Shown here piece by piece: positions 25,273 through 32,475 of a stretch of 36,605 bases of DNA. The DNA lies in NCBI GenBank assembly GCA_937921485.1, contig CAKZSV010000048.1:1-36605 (forward strand), written 5' to 3'. How positions within the stretch are numbered: the first letter of the stretch is position 1; each line of letters opens with the position of its first letter. A program made the position numbers and the translations under genes. This DNA is from an uncultured bacterium. Lineage in GTDB: Bacteria > Spirochaetota > UBA4802 > JAGODF01. The notes under the pieces were generated by a model that ran no database searches, was not told where the DNA came from, and worked only from the letters and a program-made list of their open reading frames with translations.

Positions 25273-25578
25273 TGTTCATCCCTCCCTAGTGTGGTGCGGC
25301 GCCACTATGCTTTTTCTGTAAGCGGCTCCGGTTTTTCGCCTCCCGCCTCGTGCGGAAAACGGGCCTTCCTTCAAAGGCCGAAGGTATGCTCCTTGGGTAG
25401 TAACCCGGACTGCCCATGATCCGGTTTGCGGCCTCCGGACCAGCGCTCCGGCGGCCGGTAATGCCCTCCCCTCATAACCGGCCGCCGAAACGGCCGATCT
25501 GGACATGTCCAGTAGTTACTATTTTACAATGAGAAACGTCACGAGTTTTCAAAGAACTGCCCTTCCCTTCTGGAATTT
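25273..25578 (-). ncRNA. Structured GC-rich leader between the two flagellin genes
   Basis: This 306-base spacer is much richer in G+C than other intergenic DNA here and holds many perfect inverted repeats. They are ccgc/gcgg (25343-25355), ggcctt/aaggcc (25362-25379), an 11-bp stem cggcggccggt/accggccgccg (25449-25487) and the 14-base palindrome ctggacatgtccag (25499-25512). A tagtg/cacta stem (25289-25309) sits next to the Shine-Dalgarno. The short open frames inside look non-coding. I infer a 5' leader RNA for post-transcriptional control of the downstream flagellin; it matches no riboswitch class I recognise. Confidence 0.5.
25544..25557 (-). repeat. 14-base element shared by both flagellin leaders, copy A
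   Basis: Minus strand GTTCTTTGAAAACT, identical to 26638-26625. It lies 21 nt after the stop of one flagellin gene and about 270 nt before the start of the next. The sequence resembles boxA-like antitermination elements of rRNA leaders, but that is only a resemblance. Confidence 0.5.
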
Positions 25579-26424
25579 TCATCCCAATAAGCGAAGGATC
25601 GACTGGGGTTGCAGATTTGCCTGCGCCAGCATCGCGGTGCCGCTTTGAACAAGAACCGAATTCTTGGTGAAATCCACCATTTCTTCGGCCATGTCCGCGT
25701 CCCTGATGCGGGATTCCGCCGCCTGCACGTTTTCATACGCGTTCATAAGGCCTCTGGCCGCCATTTCAAGTCTGTTGTAGTAGGCGCCCAGATCCGAACG
25801 CTGTTTTGAAATCTTCTGCAGAGCGTTGTCTAAAATCCCGATCGCTTCGTTCGCACCCCGGGGAGTTGAAAGGCTCAAAGCAATGGCCCCGCCTCGTTTG
25901 AAACCGAGTGCGGCCGCCGTCATTGTTCCGATGAAAACCCTCTCGCGCTGGTTCTGATTGGGCCCCATGTGGAACCACATGCTTGCCTGAGCATTGATAC
26001 GCGAAAACCTTCCCGTGAGCACTTTAAACCTGTTGAATTCCGCCTGCGACGCAGTGCGGTCCACTTCATCGATGAGGGCGGAAACTTCAACCTGGATGAG
26101 CTGGCGGTCTTCCGGCGTGTAGATGCCGTTTGCCGACTGAACGGCAAGGACGCGAATACGCTGGATTATGGTGGCAGTCTGATTGAGATACCCTTCGGCC
26201 GTCTGCACAAACGACATGCCGTCTTCGGTATTTCTCTCAGCCTGCCTGAGACCCATAATCTGCGTGCGCATCTTTTCCGACACCGCAAGCCCGGAGGCGT
26301 CATCGCCGGCCCGGTTGATTCTCATGCCCGAGGAAAGCTTCTGCATGCTTTTGTCCACTTCCCAGTGGGTGAACTTAAGCGCTCTGTTGGCGTTGATGGC
26401 TGACATGTTGTGGTTGATGATCAT
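25579..26424 (-). CDS. flaB: Periplasmic flagellin FlaB-type (second)
   Basis: Core flagellin of 281 residues from ATG at 26424, supported by aaaggagtg; the open frame upstream of this is leader. Conserved ends are [18 protein letters not shown]...[24 protein letters not shown] and [36 protein letters not shown]. The spirochaete FlaB hallmark [14 protein letters not shown] is in the middle. It is clearly paralogous to the 24430-25272 gene but diverged. Conservation is high at both termini, as expected for parts buried in the filament core. No clear terminator follows, so read-through into the second flagellin is possible. Confidence 0.96.
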   Translation of the reverse strand: MIINHNMSAINANRALKFTHWEVDKSMQKLSSGMRINRAGDDASGLAVSEKMRTQIMGLRQAERNTEDGMSFVQTAEGYLNQTATIIQRIRVLAVQSANGIYTPEDRQLIQVEVSALIDEVDRTASQAEFNRFKVLTGRFSRINAQASMWFHMGPNQNQRERVFIGTMTAAALGFKRGGAIALSLSTPRGANEAIGILDNALQKISKQRSDLGAYYNRLEMAARGLMNAYENVQAAESRIRDADMAEEMVDFTKNSVLVQSGTAMLAQANLQPQSILRLLG

Positions 26425-26750
26425 TGTACACTCCTTTGTTATTATTTTTTGGCTTCCTTGCCGCTTCGCACTGCGGGCAGTGCAGACGAAGCAAGATACC
26501 ATCTTCATCCGGTGAAACGGACGGGACTAATGGCAGTTCCAGGCTTGTATATGGGCACATACAAGACCGCAACCCATCACAAAGGAGACTGCCGTACTCA
26601 ACCGCACCATGCAGTCTGCATCCCAGTTTTCAAAGAACGAACATAAGGAGACACTACTCCTTATTCGTAGAATCGACACCGAAGGCTTGAGAGTTGAATT
26701 TGCTGTGAGATTTTTATAGTGGATCATAGCTGTTTATTAGGAATTATTAT
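26425..26750 (-). promoter_or_regulatory. Structured 5' leader of the upstream flagellin gene
   Basis: Several stem-loops precede the ATG at 26424. They are gcttcg...cgaagc enclosing cactg/cagtg (26463-26492), cttgtat/atacaag (26544-26565), agactgc/gcagtct (26586-26617) and aaggag/ctcctt (about 26645-26663). Between the first hairpin and the start, minus GGCAAGGAAGCC places AAGGA in a small loop, the kind of site the flagellin regulator CsrA can bind. No convincing sigma-28 promoter was found. The rest of the gap to 26950 (copy 2 side) is AT-rich. Confidence 0.4.
26625..26638 (-). repeat. 14-base element shared by both flagellin leaders, copy B
   Basis: Minus strand GTTCTTTGAAAACT, identical to the element at 25557-25544, about 200 nt before its flagellin start. 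Flanking bases differ, so the conservation is local and probably functional. Confidence 0.5.
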
Positions 26751-26872
26751 AAAATATGATTATAATATATCCTTTTTATAAAAATTTTGAAAAAACAAAC
26801 ACTTTATTATTCGGTATCAATAAACGTTTGATAGTGTCAGGAGTTTTAATATTGAGAAAAAACCATTTTTTT

Positions 26873-26901
26873 CTTGCAATAATACTATACGCACATATAG
26901 A
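26873..26901 (+). promoter_or_regulatory. Candidate promoter/operator of repeated-family copy 2
   Basis: CTTGCAATAATACTATAC (26873-26890) matches 16 of 18 bases of the copy 1 upstream motif. The last base of TACTATAC is 61 nt before the ATG (59 in copy 1), and a T-run precedes it in both. One reading is -35 TTGCAA (26874-26879), a 16-nt spacer and -10 TATAGA (26896-26901). The conserved spacer would be an operator within the promoter. Confidence 0.45.
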
Positions 26902-26950
26902 TATTCATAATACACATTCAATATCCATCACAAAACATGGAGGACGAAGC

Positions 26951-27436
26951 ATGATTAAAACCACGTACATGATGACCCGTGAAGTGTTGCTGCTGCTCAA
27001 AGACGCCGAGAAGCGCACCGGATGGGCAATGATTGATCTCATTATTGCGGTGATGCGCTCTGCAATGCGGCATCACGCAAAGTACGAAAGGGAGCATGGA
27101 AGAATTGCATACCAGAAGCGCCTGGATGAAGATGGCATGCCGATACTAAAATTGCGCGTGAAGGTCAAATTCCTTCAAAGGGAGTATGATTATTTTAATG
27201 ATATGCGGCGGTTTTTCAGGCGGTCAATTTCGCATGTGATAGCGATTGCGGTGCTGACCTATCTGCCTGAACTTGTGGAACGCATTGAAAAGGGTGAGTA
27301 TGATGAGGACGTGGATTCTTATCCCTACAAAAGCTGTGCAATTTATGATAAATGTATAGAAGAAGCGGCGGTGTTTCACATCTGGTGGGGATTACCCAGC
27401 GACCCGGCGTTACTTGCCGCTGAATTCGCTCGTTAA
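26951..27436 (+). CDS. Tandem ribbon-helix-helix-like protein, repeated family copy 2 (complete)
   Basis: Complete 161-residue member. Met at 26951 is chosen because tggagga lies just upstream and copy 1 starts at the same residue; the open frame extends 65 codons further without conservation. Unit 1 (residues 1-40: KTTYMMTREVLLLLKDAEKRTG then DLIIAVMRSAMRHH) and unit 2 (about 67-110: RVKVKFL, REYDYFNDMRRFFRR, SISHVIAIAVL) each show the strand-helix-turn-helix order of ribbon-helix-helix DNA-binding proteins. A linker AYQKRLDEDGMP joins them. The tail has an acidic segment, CAIYDKC, and FHIWWGLPSDP. No signal peptide or membrane segment is present. I infer a nucleic-acid-binding regulator. 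It may belong to or resemble the Leptospira family DUF1564. No toxin partner is adjacent. Confidence 0.8.
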   Translation: MIKTTYMMTREVLLLLKDAEKRTGWAMIDLIIAVMRSAMRHHAKYEREHGRIAYQKRLDEDGMPILKLRVKVKFLQREYDYFNDMRRFFRRSISHVIAIAVLTYLPELVERIEKGEYDEDVDSYPYKSCAIYDKCIEEAAVFHIWWGLPSDPALLAAEFAR

Positions 27437-27634
27437 CATCACCCAAAATCATGATTCCCAAAAACCGGCAGACTCCCGGAAGGGACGTTTACGCTTTCAA
27501 TCACCACGCATATTCCCAAAGAGGTGTGCTATGATTTTTTTAGGATAATTTTAAAATTCAGCATAATACTCTTGAAAAAAACACGACACCTTAATGCTAT
27601 TTCAAACAAATTCGCTTTTACGACAGATACACGC

Positions 27635-28333
27635 ATGAACGACTTTGATAACTCCTTTTACGAAAGAACAGAAGCCCTCATTGGGCATGATGGCATCGCA
27701 AAATTATCCCGCGCGCGTGTGGCAGTTTTCGGCATCGGCGGAGTTGGTTCGTATGCATTTGAGGCATTAGTGCGCTCGGGGGTGGGGCGCATTATCGTCG
27801 TGGATGCCGATACCGTCGAAGCGAGCAACTGCAACCGGCAATTGATTGCCACGCAAAGTACTATCGGCACGCCAAAAGTCGATTGTGCCATCCGGCGTGC
27901 GTATGATATCAACCCAGGCTGTGTGATTGAAAGCCACAGGATATTCATCGCACCTGAAAATATTTATGACTTGCTTCGTTCAGAAATAACGCATGCCATC
28001 GACGCCATTGACAGCATTGAATCAAAAATCGCTCTTATACATGCTCTTTTGCAAAAAGGCATTCCTTTCGTCTCCTGCATGGGCGGAGCTCAGAGGCTTG
28101 ATCCCTCCAAAATCCGCATATCGGACATTTCAAAAACCTTCGGGTGTCCTCATGCAAAAAGTGTACGTCGCCGACTGCGCTCAATCGGGATAGAACATGG
28201 TGTACGCTGTGTATATTCAACCGAGACCCCCGCGATACGGACACACAATATGCTCGGAAGCATCTCCTATATCCCCGGCATCATCGGGCTGACTGCGGCG
28301 GGGATTATCATTAATGATATTTTATACGAATAA
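27635..28333 (+). CDS. tcdA: tRNA threonylcarbamoyladenosine dehydratase (TcdA/CsdL, E1-like)
   Basis: ThiF/MoeB/E1-like ATP-dependent enzyme that cyclises the t6A modification at position 37 of ANN-decoding tRNAs. From Met at 27635 (MNDFDNSFYERTEALIG) it is 232 residues, with the nucleotide-binding motif VAVFGIGGVGSYAFEALVRSG, the aspartate VVDADTVEASNCNRQ, DAIDSIESK and MGGAQRLDP. The R-x-E-x-L-I-G N-terminus is typical of TcdA. The start is uncertain because no ribosome site is visible; the open frame continues upstream to 27524. A clear terminator follows immediately. Confidence 0.92.
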   Translation: MNDFDNSFYERTEALIGHDGIAKLSRARVAVFGIGGVGSYAFEALVRSGVGRIIVVDADTVEASNCNRQLIATQSTIGTPKVDCAIRRAYDINPGCVIESHRIFIAPENIYDLLRSEITHAIDAIDSIESKIALIHALLQKGIPFVSCMGGAQRLDPSKIRISDISKTFGCPHAKSVRRRLRSIGIEHGVRCVYSTETPAIRTHNMLGSISYIPGIIGLTAAGIIINDILYE

Positions 28334-28334
28334 T

Positions 28335-28366
28335 GCAAAAAGACCGCTTCCGGGCGGTCTTTTTGC
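28335..28366. terminator. Bidirectional intrinsic terminator
   Basis: gcaaaaagaccgc / gcggtctttttgc, a 13-bp interrupted palindrome with a 6-nt loop and T/A runs on both sides, lies between tcdA and a convergent gene. It fits termination in both directions. Confidence 0.92.
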
Positions 28367-28389
28367 AGTCTGCCAAATTGCGTTTGATT

Positions 28390-29166
28390 TCAATACCCCG
28401 ATGACTTCCTCAAAAAATCGAGCATCAGCGTCTCAGCATCCTTTTTGCCCTTATAGTAACTTTCGGCGACATCAAGAATCACATTGTTTACGAAAATGAT
28501 GTTGGGCACCAGGAAATCCCTGCGAAGCTGGTTGCGAATGGGAAACGCAGTGGTGTTTTGAATTTCACCAAGCTTCTTGTTATCCAGCAGCTTGACGCTT
28601 CTTCGAAGCTTTTCATCAACCATTGAATAATTGACAAGCAAAGTGTGAGAGAAGGTAATATCATTCGTCTGCTCATCGCCGGGTGTCGGGTCGTTGATGT
28701 CCACCTGCACGGCCGTATTGTCATCGTAATATCGCTCGAAAATGCTCATTTCGATTTTATTTACAGTTTCACCAGTATAGTAGAGACGGAATGTCTTGTT
28801 TTTTATACCCACAATTTGATGCAGATTGAGCGGATTACGAATAAATTTATGACGGGTAACTTCAATATAATTGCCTTTCCCATTTTCCGCGAATTTTATA
28901 TCGGTTTGAAAAGGAATGATACGGAGATTCTTTTTGAAATCATCCGAGGTGACCTTGTAATCTTTCACGATTTTTAATATTTCTTTATTTACATTCAAAA
29001 TCTGCTTATCTAAAAGCGCACCCTCCTGTTCCAGCTCTTTCGAAGTGAGCTTATCCTCCTGCCCGGGCTGTGCGGACTGGGTGAAAGCAGGCTTCAGTGC
29101 AAATTGCGAAAGTGCAAACATCGCAAAAACAAAAACCATCATTCCAGGAGCTATTTTCCGTATCAT
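28390..29166 (-). CDS. Exported protein of unknown function, spirochaete-type
   Basis: 258 residues from Met at 29166, chosen for the ribosome site cggagg 5 nt upstream. The N-terminus (MIRKIAPGMMVFVFAMFALSQ, then ALKPAFTQSAQ) is a signal peptide, with cleavage probably after the TQSA region and no lipobox Cys. The mature part begins with a helix (KELEQEGALLDKQILNVNKEILKIVKDY) and continues as alternating strands with many charged residues, so it is probably periplasmic. I do not recognise the family. The Leptospira flagellar-coiling proteins came to mind given the flagellin genes nearby, but I cannot support that from sequence. It is divergent from the zinc-ribbon gene. Confidence 0.75.
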   Translation of the reverse strand: MIRKIAPGMMVFVFAMFALSQFALKPAFTQSAQPGQEDKLTSKELEQEGALLDKQILNVNKEILKIVKDYKVTSDDFKKNLRIIPFQTDIKFAENGKGNYIEVTRHKFIRNPLNLHQIVGIKNKTFRLYYTGETVNKIEMSIFERYYDDNTAVQVDINDPTPGDEQTNDITFSHTLLVNYSMVDEKLRRSVKLLDNKKLGEIQNTTAFPIRNQLRRDFLVPNIIFVNNVILDVAESYYKGKKDAETLMLDFLRKSSGY

Positions 29167-29274
29167 TGTGGCCTCCGTTATCTTCATGCTTGAAGCGTCT
29201 GAAATTTTAACGACAGATAGACTATTACTCCACTATTTTCGGTAAAAGTCAACATTTTGTTGAGAAATAAATTA

Positions 29275-29303
29275 TTGCAACCCGAGCCCCTTTACCATAT
29301 TTA
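29275..29303 (+). promoter_or_regulatory. Candidate promoter for the small zinc-ribbon gene
   Basis: TTGCAA (29275-29280), 17 nt, TATTTA (29298-29303), about 75 nt before the start codon. Good spacing and moderate consensus match. Confidence 0.35.
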
Positions 29304-29378
29304 TGGCAAAAACTGAAGCTCTCTTGCCATCTCAGGCACTCATAGTGCATCATAATCTTTTTACAAGGAGGTGCCTTA

Positions 29379-29573
29379 ATGCTGCCACGACCGATGACTG
29401 CCGGCGATTTCACCTGTCTTTTTTGCGGCAGCCGCCTGGAATTGAAGCTCGAACAGCTAATCATTGGCGAAAACCGCGGCATCTGTCCCATGTGCGCGGA
29501 ACCATTTCGCCTCAAGCTCAACAAAGAAGACATGGAAGGGCTTTTCGAAAGCGAAGAGTTACGCCGTAAGTGA
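29379..29573 (+). CDS. Small zinc-ribbon protein
   Basis: 64-residue protein with CLFC (13-16 region) and CPMC about 24 residues later, a two-knuckle zinc-ribbon pattern, embedded in FTCLFCGSRLELKLEQLIIGENRGICPMCAEPF. An excellent Shine-Dalgarno (aaggaggtg) 6 nt before the ATG makes it a real gene despite its size. Function is unknown; such small ribbons often bind nucleic acid or a larger enzyme. Its last 15 nt overlap the 3' end of the convergent HIT gene, so the two transcripts are mutually antisense there. Confidence 0.75.
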   Translation: MLPRPMTAGDFTCLFCGSRLELKLEQLIIGENRGICPMCAEPFRLKLNKEDMEGLFESEELRRK

Positions 29574-30059
29574 ACCGAATCGCGTCCGCAATCGCTCCCG
29601 AGCCTCACGCGGGTCGAGCACCACAACGCGCGTTCCCGCGAGCACATCAAGAAATCCCACCTCGTTGTCGTAGCGCGGTACAATGTGCAGATGCAGGTGC
29701 GGGATGCTCGCTCCGCTGCCTTTGCCGATGTTATAGCCGGCATTAAAACCTGAAGGCGCAAATTCATCATTCAATATTGTGATAGCCTTCACGGTGAGAT
29801 GATGCAACCGGAGCGCTTCATCTTCTGAAAGCTCACCGGGGCTTTGAACATGCCGCGTGGGGAAAATCATCAAATGCCCGGAATTGAAGGGATAAAGATT
29901 CATCGCTACTATGAACCAATCGTCTCGATAAATACTGAGGTCGGTCACTTCCGGGTGATTATCCCGAATGGCGCAGAGGATGCACTCAACCTTAGGTTTA
30001 TCCCCCTTCACGTAGTGTATTTTATCCATATTGAACAGATGACCACGCATTTTTCTCAA
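29559..30059 (-). CDS. HIT family hydrolase (Ap4A phosphorylase-like)
   Basis: Histidine-triad nucleotide-binding protein of 166 residues. The catalytic motif HLHLHIVPRY lies at about residue 130, preceded by the family's GFNAGYNIGKGSGASIPH and GHLMIFPTRHV. An N-terminal CILC pair (in VECILCAIRD) could be half of a zinc site. Relatives split dinucleoside polyphosphates or act on adenylylated intermediates; the substrate here is undetermined. The start could be 30059 or Met residues 10 codons further in (about 30029); the ribosome site is weak. Its 3' end overlaps the zinc-ribbon gene. Confidence 0.9.
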   Translation of the reverse strand: MRKMRGHLFNMDKIHYVKGDKPKVECILCAIRDNHPEVTDLSIYRDDWFIVAMNLYPFNSGHLMIFPTRHVQSPGELSEDEALRLHHLTVKAITILNDEFAPSGFNAGYNIGKGSGASIPHLHLHIVPRYDNEVGFLDVLAGTRVVVLDPREARERLRTRFGSLTA

Positions 30060-30174
30060 GCCCTATAATATCATATTACATACCTAATATTGCAGTATTT
30101 ACGAAAGAATTCACAATCAATCTTTTAAAATCTTTTGTAAAGTGATATTTTCTTTATTTGCATCCAAAATTAAA

Positions 30175-30203
30175 TTGACATCGATTTATATTGATTATAT
30201 ATT
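30175..30203 (+). promoter_or_regulatory. Housekeeping-type promoter for the GPH transporter
   Basis: Perfect -35 TTGACA (30175-30180), a 17-nt spacer and -10 TATATT (30198-30203), 45 nt before a gene with a strong ribosome site (aggaggt). This is the best sigma-70-type promoter in the window. Confidence 0.65.
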
Positions 30204-30247
30204 TTCCGCATCCTTGACAAAGAACTAATACTCAGCAGGAGGTAGTC

Positions 30248-31657
30248 ATGGCCGCATATAAAGCTGAAACGCTTCCGCTATGGAAGAAAATCATGTACGC
30301 ACTGGGACAGTTTGGCTGGTCGCTCGGATCGTTTAGCGTAGGCAATCTTTTAGTATATTTTTATCTGCCGCCGGAAAGCGGACAGCAGGCAATCTTCCCG
30401 CCTTTCATCTATCAGGGCTATGTATTCGGGGTATTGACCATCATCGGACTCATTTTCGCCTTTGGCAGGCTATGGGATGCCATTACCGACCCGTGGATTG
30501 CGGGCCTTTCCGACCGAAGCACTTCTCCTTTCGGCAGAAGGAGAAAATTTCTGGCCATCGGCGCATTCCCCTTCGCAGTACTTGGTGTACTGGCGTTCAC
30601 GCCTCCCGTGAAAGAAGTCCATATTGGAAATGTCATCTGGCTTTTCATTGTCGTGACACTCTTTTACTGGTTTATGACCATGTACGTGACACCGTTTTTC
30701 GCATGGATGAGCGAGCTGGGGCACAATCCCAACGAACGATTGTTTCTAAGCACTCTTATTTCCATTACATGGGCACTTGGTTTTGCCACCGGATCACAAG
30801 CACCCGCACTCCAGACAGTGTTCGAAAAAACCATGCCCTCGGTGCAGGCATTCCAGTTAACAGTTGGTATTTTCGCTGCTGTTTCGCTGGTGCTCATGTA
30901 TCTTCCTGTTATTTTCATCGATGAGCGGCGCTACTGCGAACCAAACATCTCGAACGAAGGAACTTTCCAGGCGGTCATGTCTGCGTTTCGCAACAGAGGA
31001 TTTCTCTATTTCACGCTCTCCGACCTCACCTACTGGACAGCGCTTACCTTCATCACCACCGGGCTGGTGTATTACGTGACCATTCTTCTTGGCCTTGAGA
31101 AATCCGTGTATTCCCAGCTCATGCTTGTGCTTTTCGCGCTTTCGTTCATCTTTTACGTTCCGGTTAATCTCATCGCCCGGAAGCTCGGGAAAAAGCGCCT
31201 CCTTTCCATCGCGTTCATCCTCTATGCGCTGGTATTTGTCATCGTTTTTCCGCTTGGAAAATGGCCTGTTTCGCATATGGTACAGGCTTATGCCGTTGTC
31301 GCATTTGCTTCGCTTCCACTGGCGATTTTCGGTATTCTGCCCAATGCCATCATCGCCGACATCGCCGAAGCCGACGGCATCAACACCGGCAATTTCAAAG
31401 CGGGAATTTTTTTCGGGGCACGCACCTTCATGTCGAAAGTCGGCCAGATGCTGGGCGCGCTCATTTTCCCCTCCATGCTGCTTCTGGGTAAAACCTCCGA
31501 AAACGACATTGGAGTACGGCTCACGGGGGTTGTTGCCTTCGCATTCTGCGCGGTTGGCCTTCTGCTATTTTTGAAATACAATGAAAAGGAAGTACTTAAA
31601 ACATTGGCAACAAAAGAAGAGCTTTCAAAAGAAGAACTGGAAGAGATATCCGGTTAG
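30248..31657 (+). CDS. GPH-family sugar:cation symporter (MFS)
   Basis: Twelve-segment major facilitator of the glycoside-pentoside-hexuronide (MelB) family, 469 residues. The hallmark FGRLWDAITDPWIAGLSDRSTSPFGRRRKFLAIGAFPF lies after the second membrane span. PNAIIADIAEADGINTGNFKAGIFFGARTFMSKVGQ in the second half is also typical. It would import a sugar or glycoside with Na+ or H+; the substrate is not readable from sequence. A strong promoter and ribosome site lie upstream and a clean terminator downstream, so it is monocistronic. No glycosidase is adjacent. Confidence 0.9.
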   Translation: MAAYKAETLPLWKKIMYALGQFGWSLGSFSVGNLLVYFYLPPESGQQAIFPPFIYQGYVFGVLTIIGLIFAFGRLWDAITDPWIAGLSDRSTSPFGRRRKFLAIGAFPFAVLGVLAFTPPVKEVHIGNVIWLFIVVTLFYWFMTMYVTPFFAWMSELGHNPNERLFLSTLISITWALGFATGSQAPALQTVFEKTMPSVQAFQLTVGIFAAVSLVLMYLPVIFIDERRYCEPNISNEGTFQAVMSAFRNRGFLYFTLSDLTYWTALTFITTGLVYYVTILLGLEKSVYSQLMLVLFALSFIFYVPVNLIARKLGKKRLLSIAFILYALVFVIVFPLGKWPVSHMVQAYAVVAFASLPLAIFGILPNAIIADIAEADGINTGNFKAGIFFGARTFMSKVGQMLGALIFPSMLLLGKTSENDIGVRLTGVVAFAFCAVGLLLFLKYNEKEVLKTLATKEELSKEELEEISG

Positions 31658-31691
31658 CATATAATTGCGCATATCTTCGCTCGGCACATAC

Positions 31692-31737
31692 ACGCCGATG
31701 AACACAGTATTTCTGCTCGTCGGCGTTTTTTTATTTT
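31692..31737 (+). terminator. Intrinsic terminator after the transporter
   Basis: acgccga (31692-31698) pairs with tcggcgt (31720-31726), extended by two further pairs, and is followed by ttttttattttttc. A typical rho-independent terminator. Confidence 0.85.
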
Positions 31738-31791
31738 TTCCGCTTGAGAAAAACTGCATAGCTTTCTACCATCACCGCACAGGTGATTTCC

Positions 31792-32430
31792 ATGAAGAAA
31801 GTCATTATCATTCCGTCATTACTCTTCTGTACGATTCTGTGTTATCACTCTGCCGATGCAAGCATGGCCGTTGGAGGCTTTGCGGGACTTTCGGGAACCA
31901 GCACCGCAATTTTTTTTATCGACGCAATCACCGATTCCGACGGCGCGATTACCGACTCCGCATCCGATTACGGCCTTATCACCGGCGAATTCGGCGTGGC
32001 GCTGGATGTATCCGCATATTACTTCGGCATCCGCGCTGAAGCGCTTGCCGGATACTATAAATACAGAGTCCTCGACCTTCCAAATACCGCATACACCATG
32101 TATATGATTGGTCTTGAATCATACATTGCCGTAGAAAACAACGGCAGGGGAACTATGTTCGGAGCTGGTTTCGGCTTGTTTTCAGGCAATCAGTGGGATG
32201 AAATCCTTGGACAGCAAATGGACGCCTACAAAAGCCATCGCGGATATGCGGTCTGGATAACGGTTGGGTACCGATGGGAGAACATTGAAGTGAGCGCTCG
32301 GGTGCGCTATCATCATTTTACGCATATCAACGAAATCGAACTGGCCGCTTACCAGGGCGATGAATACGAAAAGTTTGAAAATGATGCAGTTTTCGTGCTT
32401 CGCATCTGCGGATGGTTTAATCTGCTGTAA
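31792..32430 (+). CDS. Exported beta-rich protein, possible small outer-membrane barrel
   Basis: 212 residues from Met at 31792, which has aggtga upstream; the open frame starts three codons earlier. The signal peptide MKKVIIIPSLLFCTILCYHSADA probably ends at SADA-S. The mature chain alternates Gly-rich strands with aromatic ends (GEFGVALDVSAYYFGIRAEALAGYYKY, AVWITVGYRWENIEVSARVRYHHF) and stops with a hydrophobic strand (VFVLRICGWFNLL). That resembles 8-strand outer-membrane barrels, though the final residue is Leu rather than Phe. I do not recognise the family. It lies between a transporter terminator and the convergent pssA gene. Confidence 0.7.
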   Translation: MKKVIIIPSLLFCTILCYHSADASMAVGGFAGLSGTSTAIFFIDAITDSDGAITDSASDYGLITGEFGVALDVSAYYFGIRAEALAGYYKYRVLDLPNTAYTMYMIGLESYIAVENNGRGTMFGAGFGLFSGNQWDEILGQQMDAYKSHRGYAVWITVGYRWENIEVSARVRYHHFTHINEIELAAYQGDEYEKFENDAVFVLRICGWFNLL

Positions 32431-32475
32431 TATACAACCGCTTTCATCCAGCGGCACAATACTACCACAACATTT

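Noticed and set aside
24352..25419. 355-codon plus-strand open frame across the flagellin gene
   Set aside because: Antisense shadow of a clear flagellin; no family features and it runs through the terminator and leader.
25330..25450. c-di-GMP (GEMM) riboswitch in the flagellin spacer
   Set aside because: GGGTTACTACCC and a GCAAACC-like stretch look superficially similar, but order and conserved core do not match.
25276..25506. 76-codon minus-strand frame in the flagellin spacer
   Set aside because: Composition follows the GC-rich stems; no ribosome site or recognisable protein features.
26951..27436. Toxin-antitoxin role for the ribbon-helix-helix-like protein
   Set aside because: No partner gene is adjacent to copy 2 on either side, and copies 1 and 3 show none within the window.
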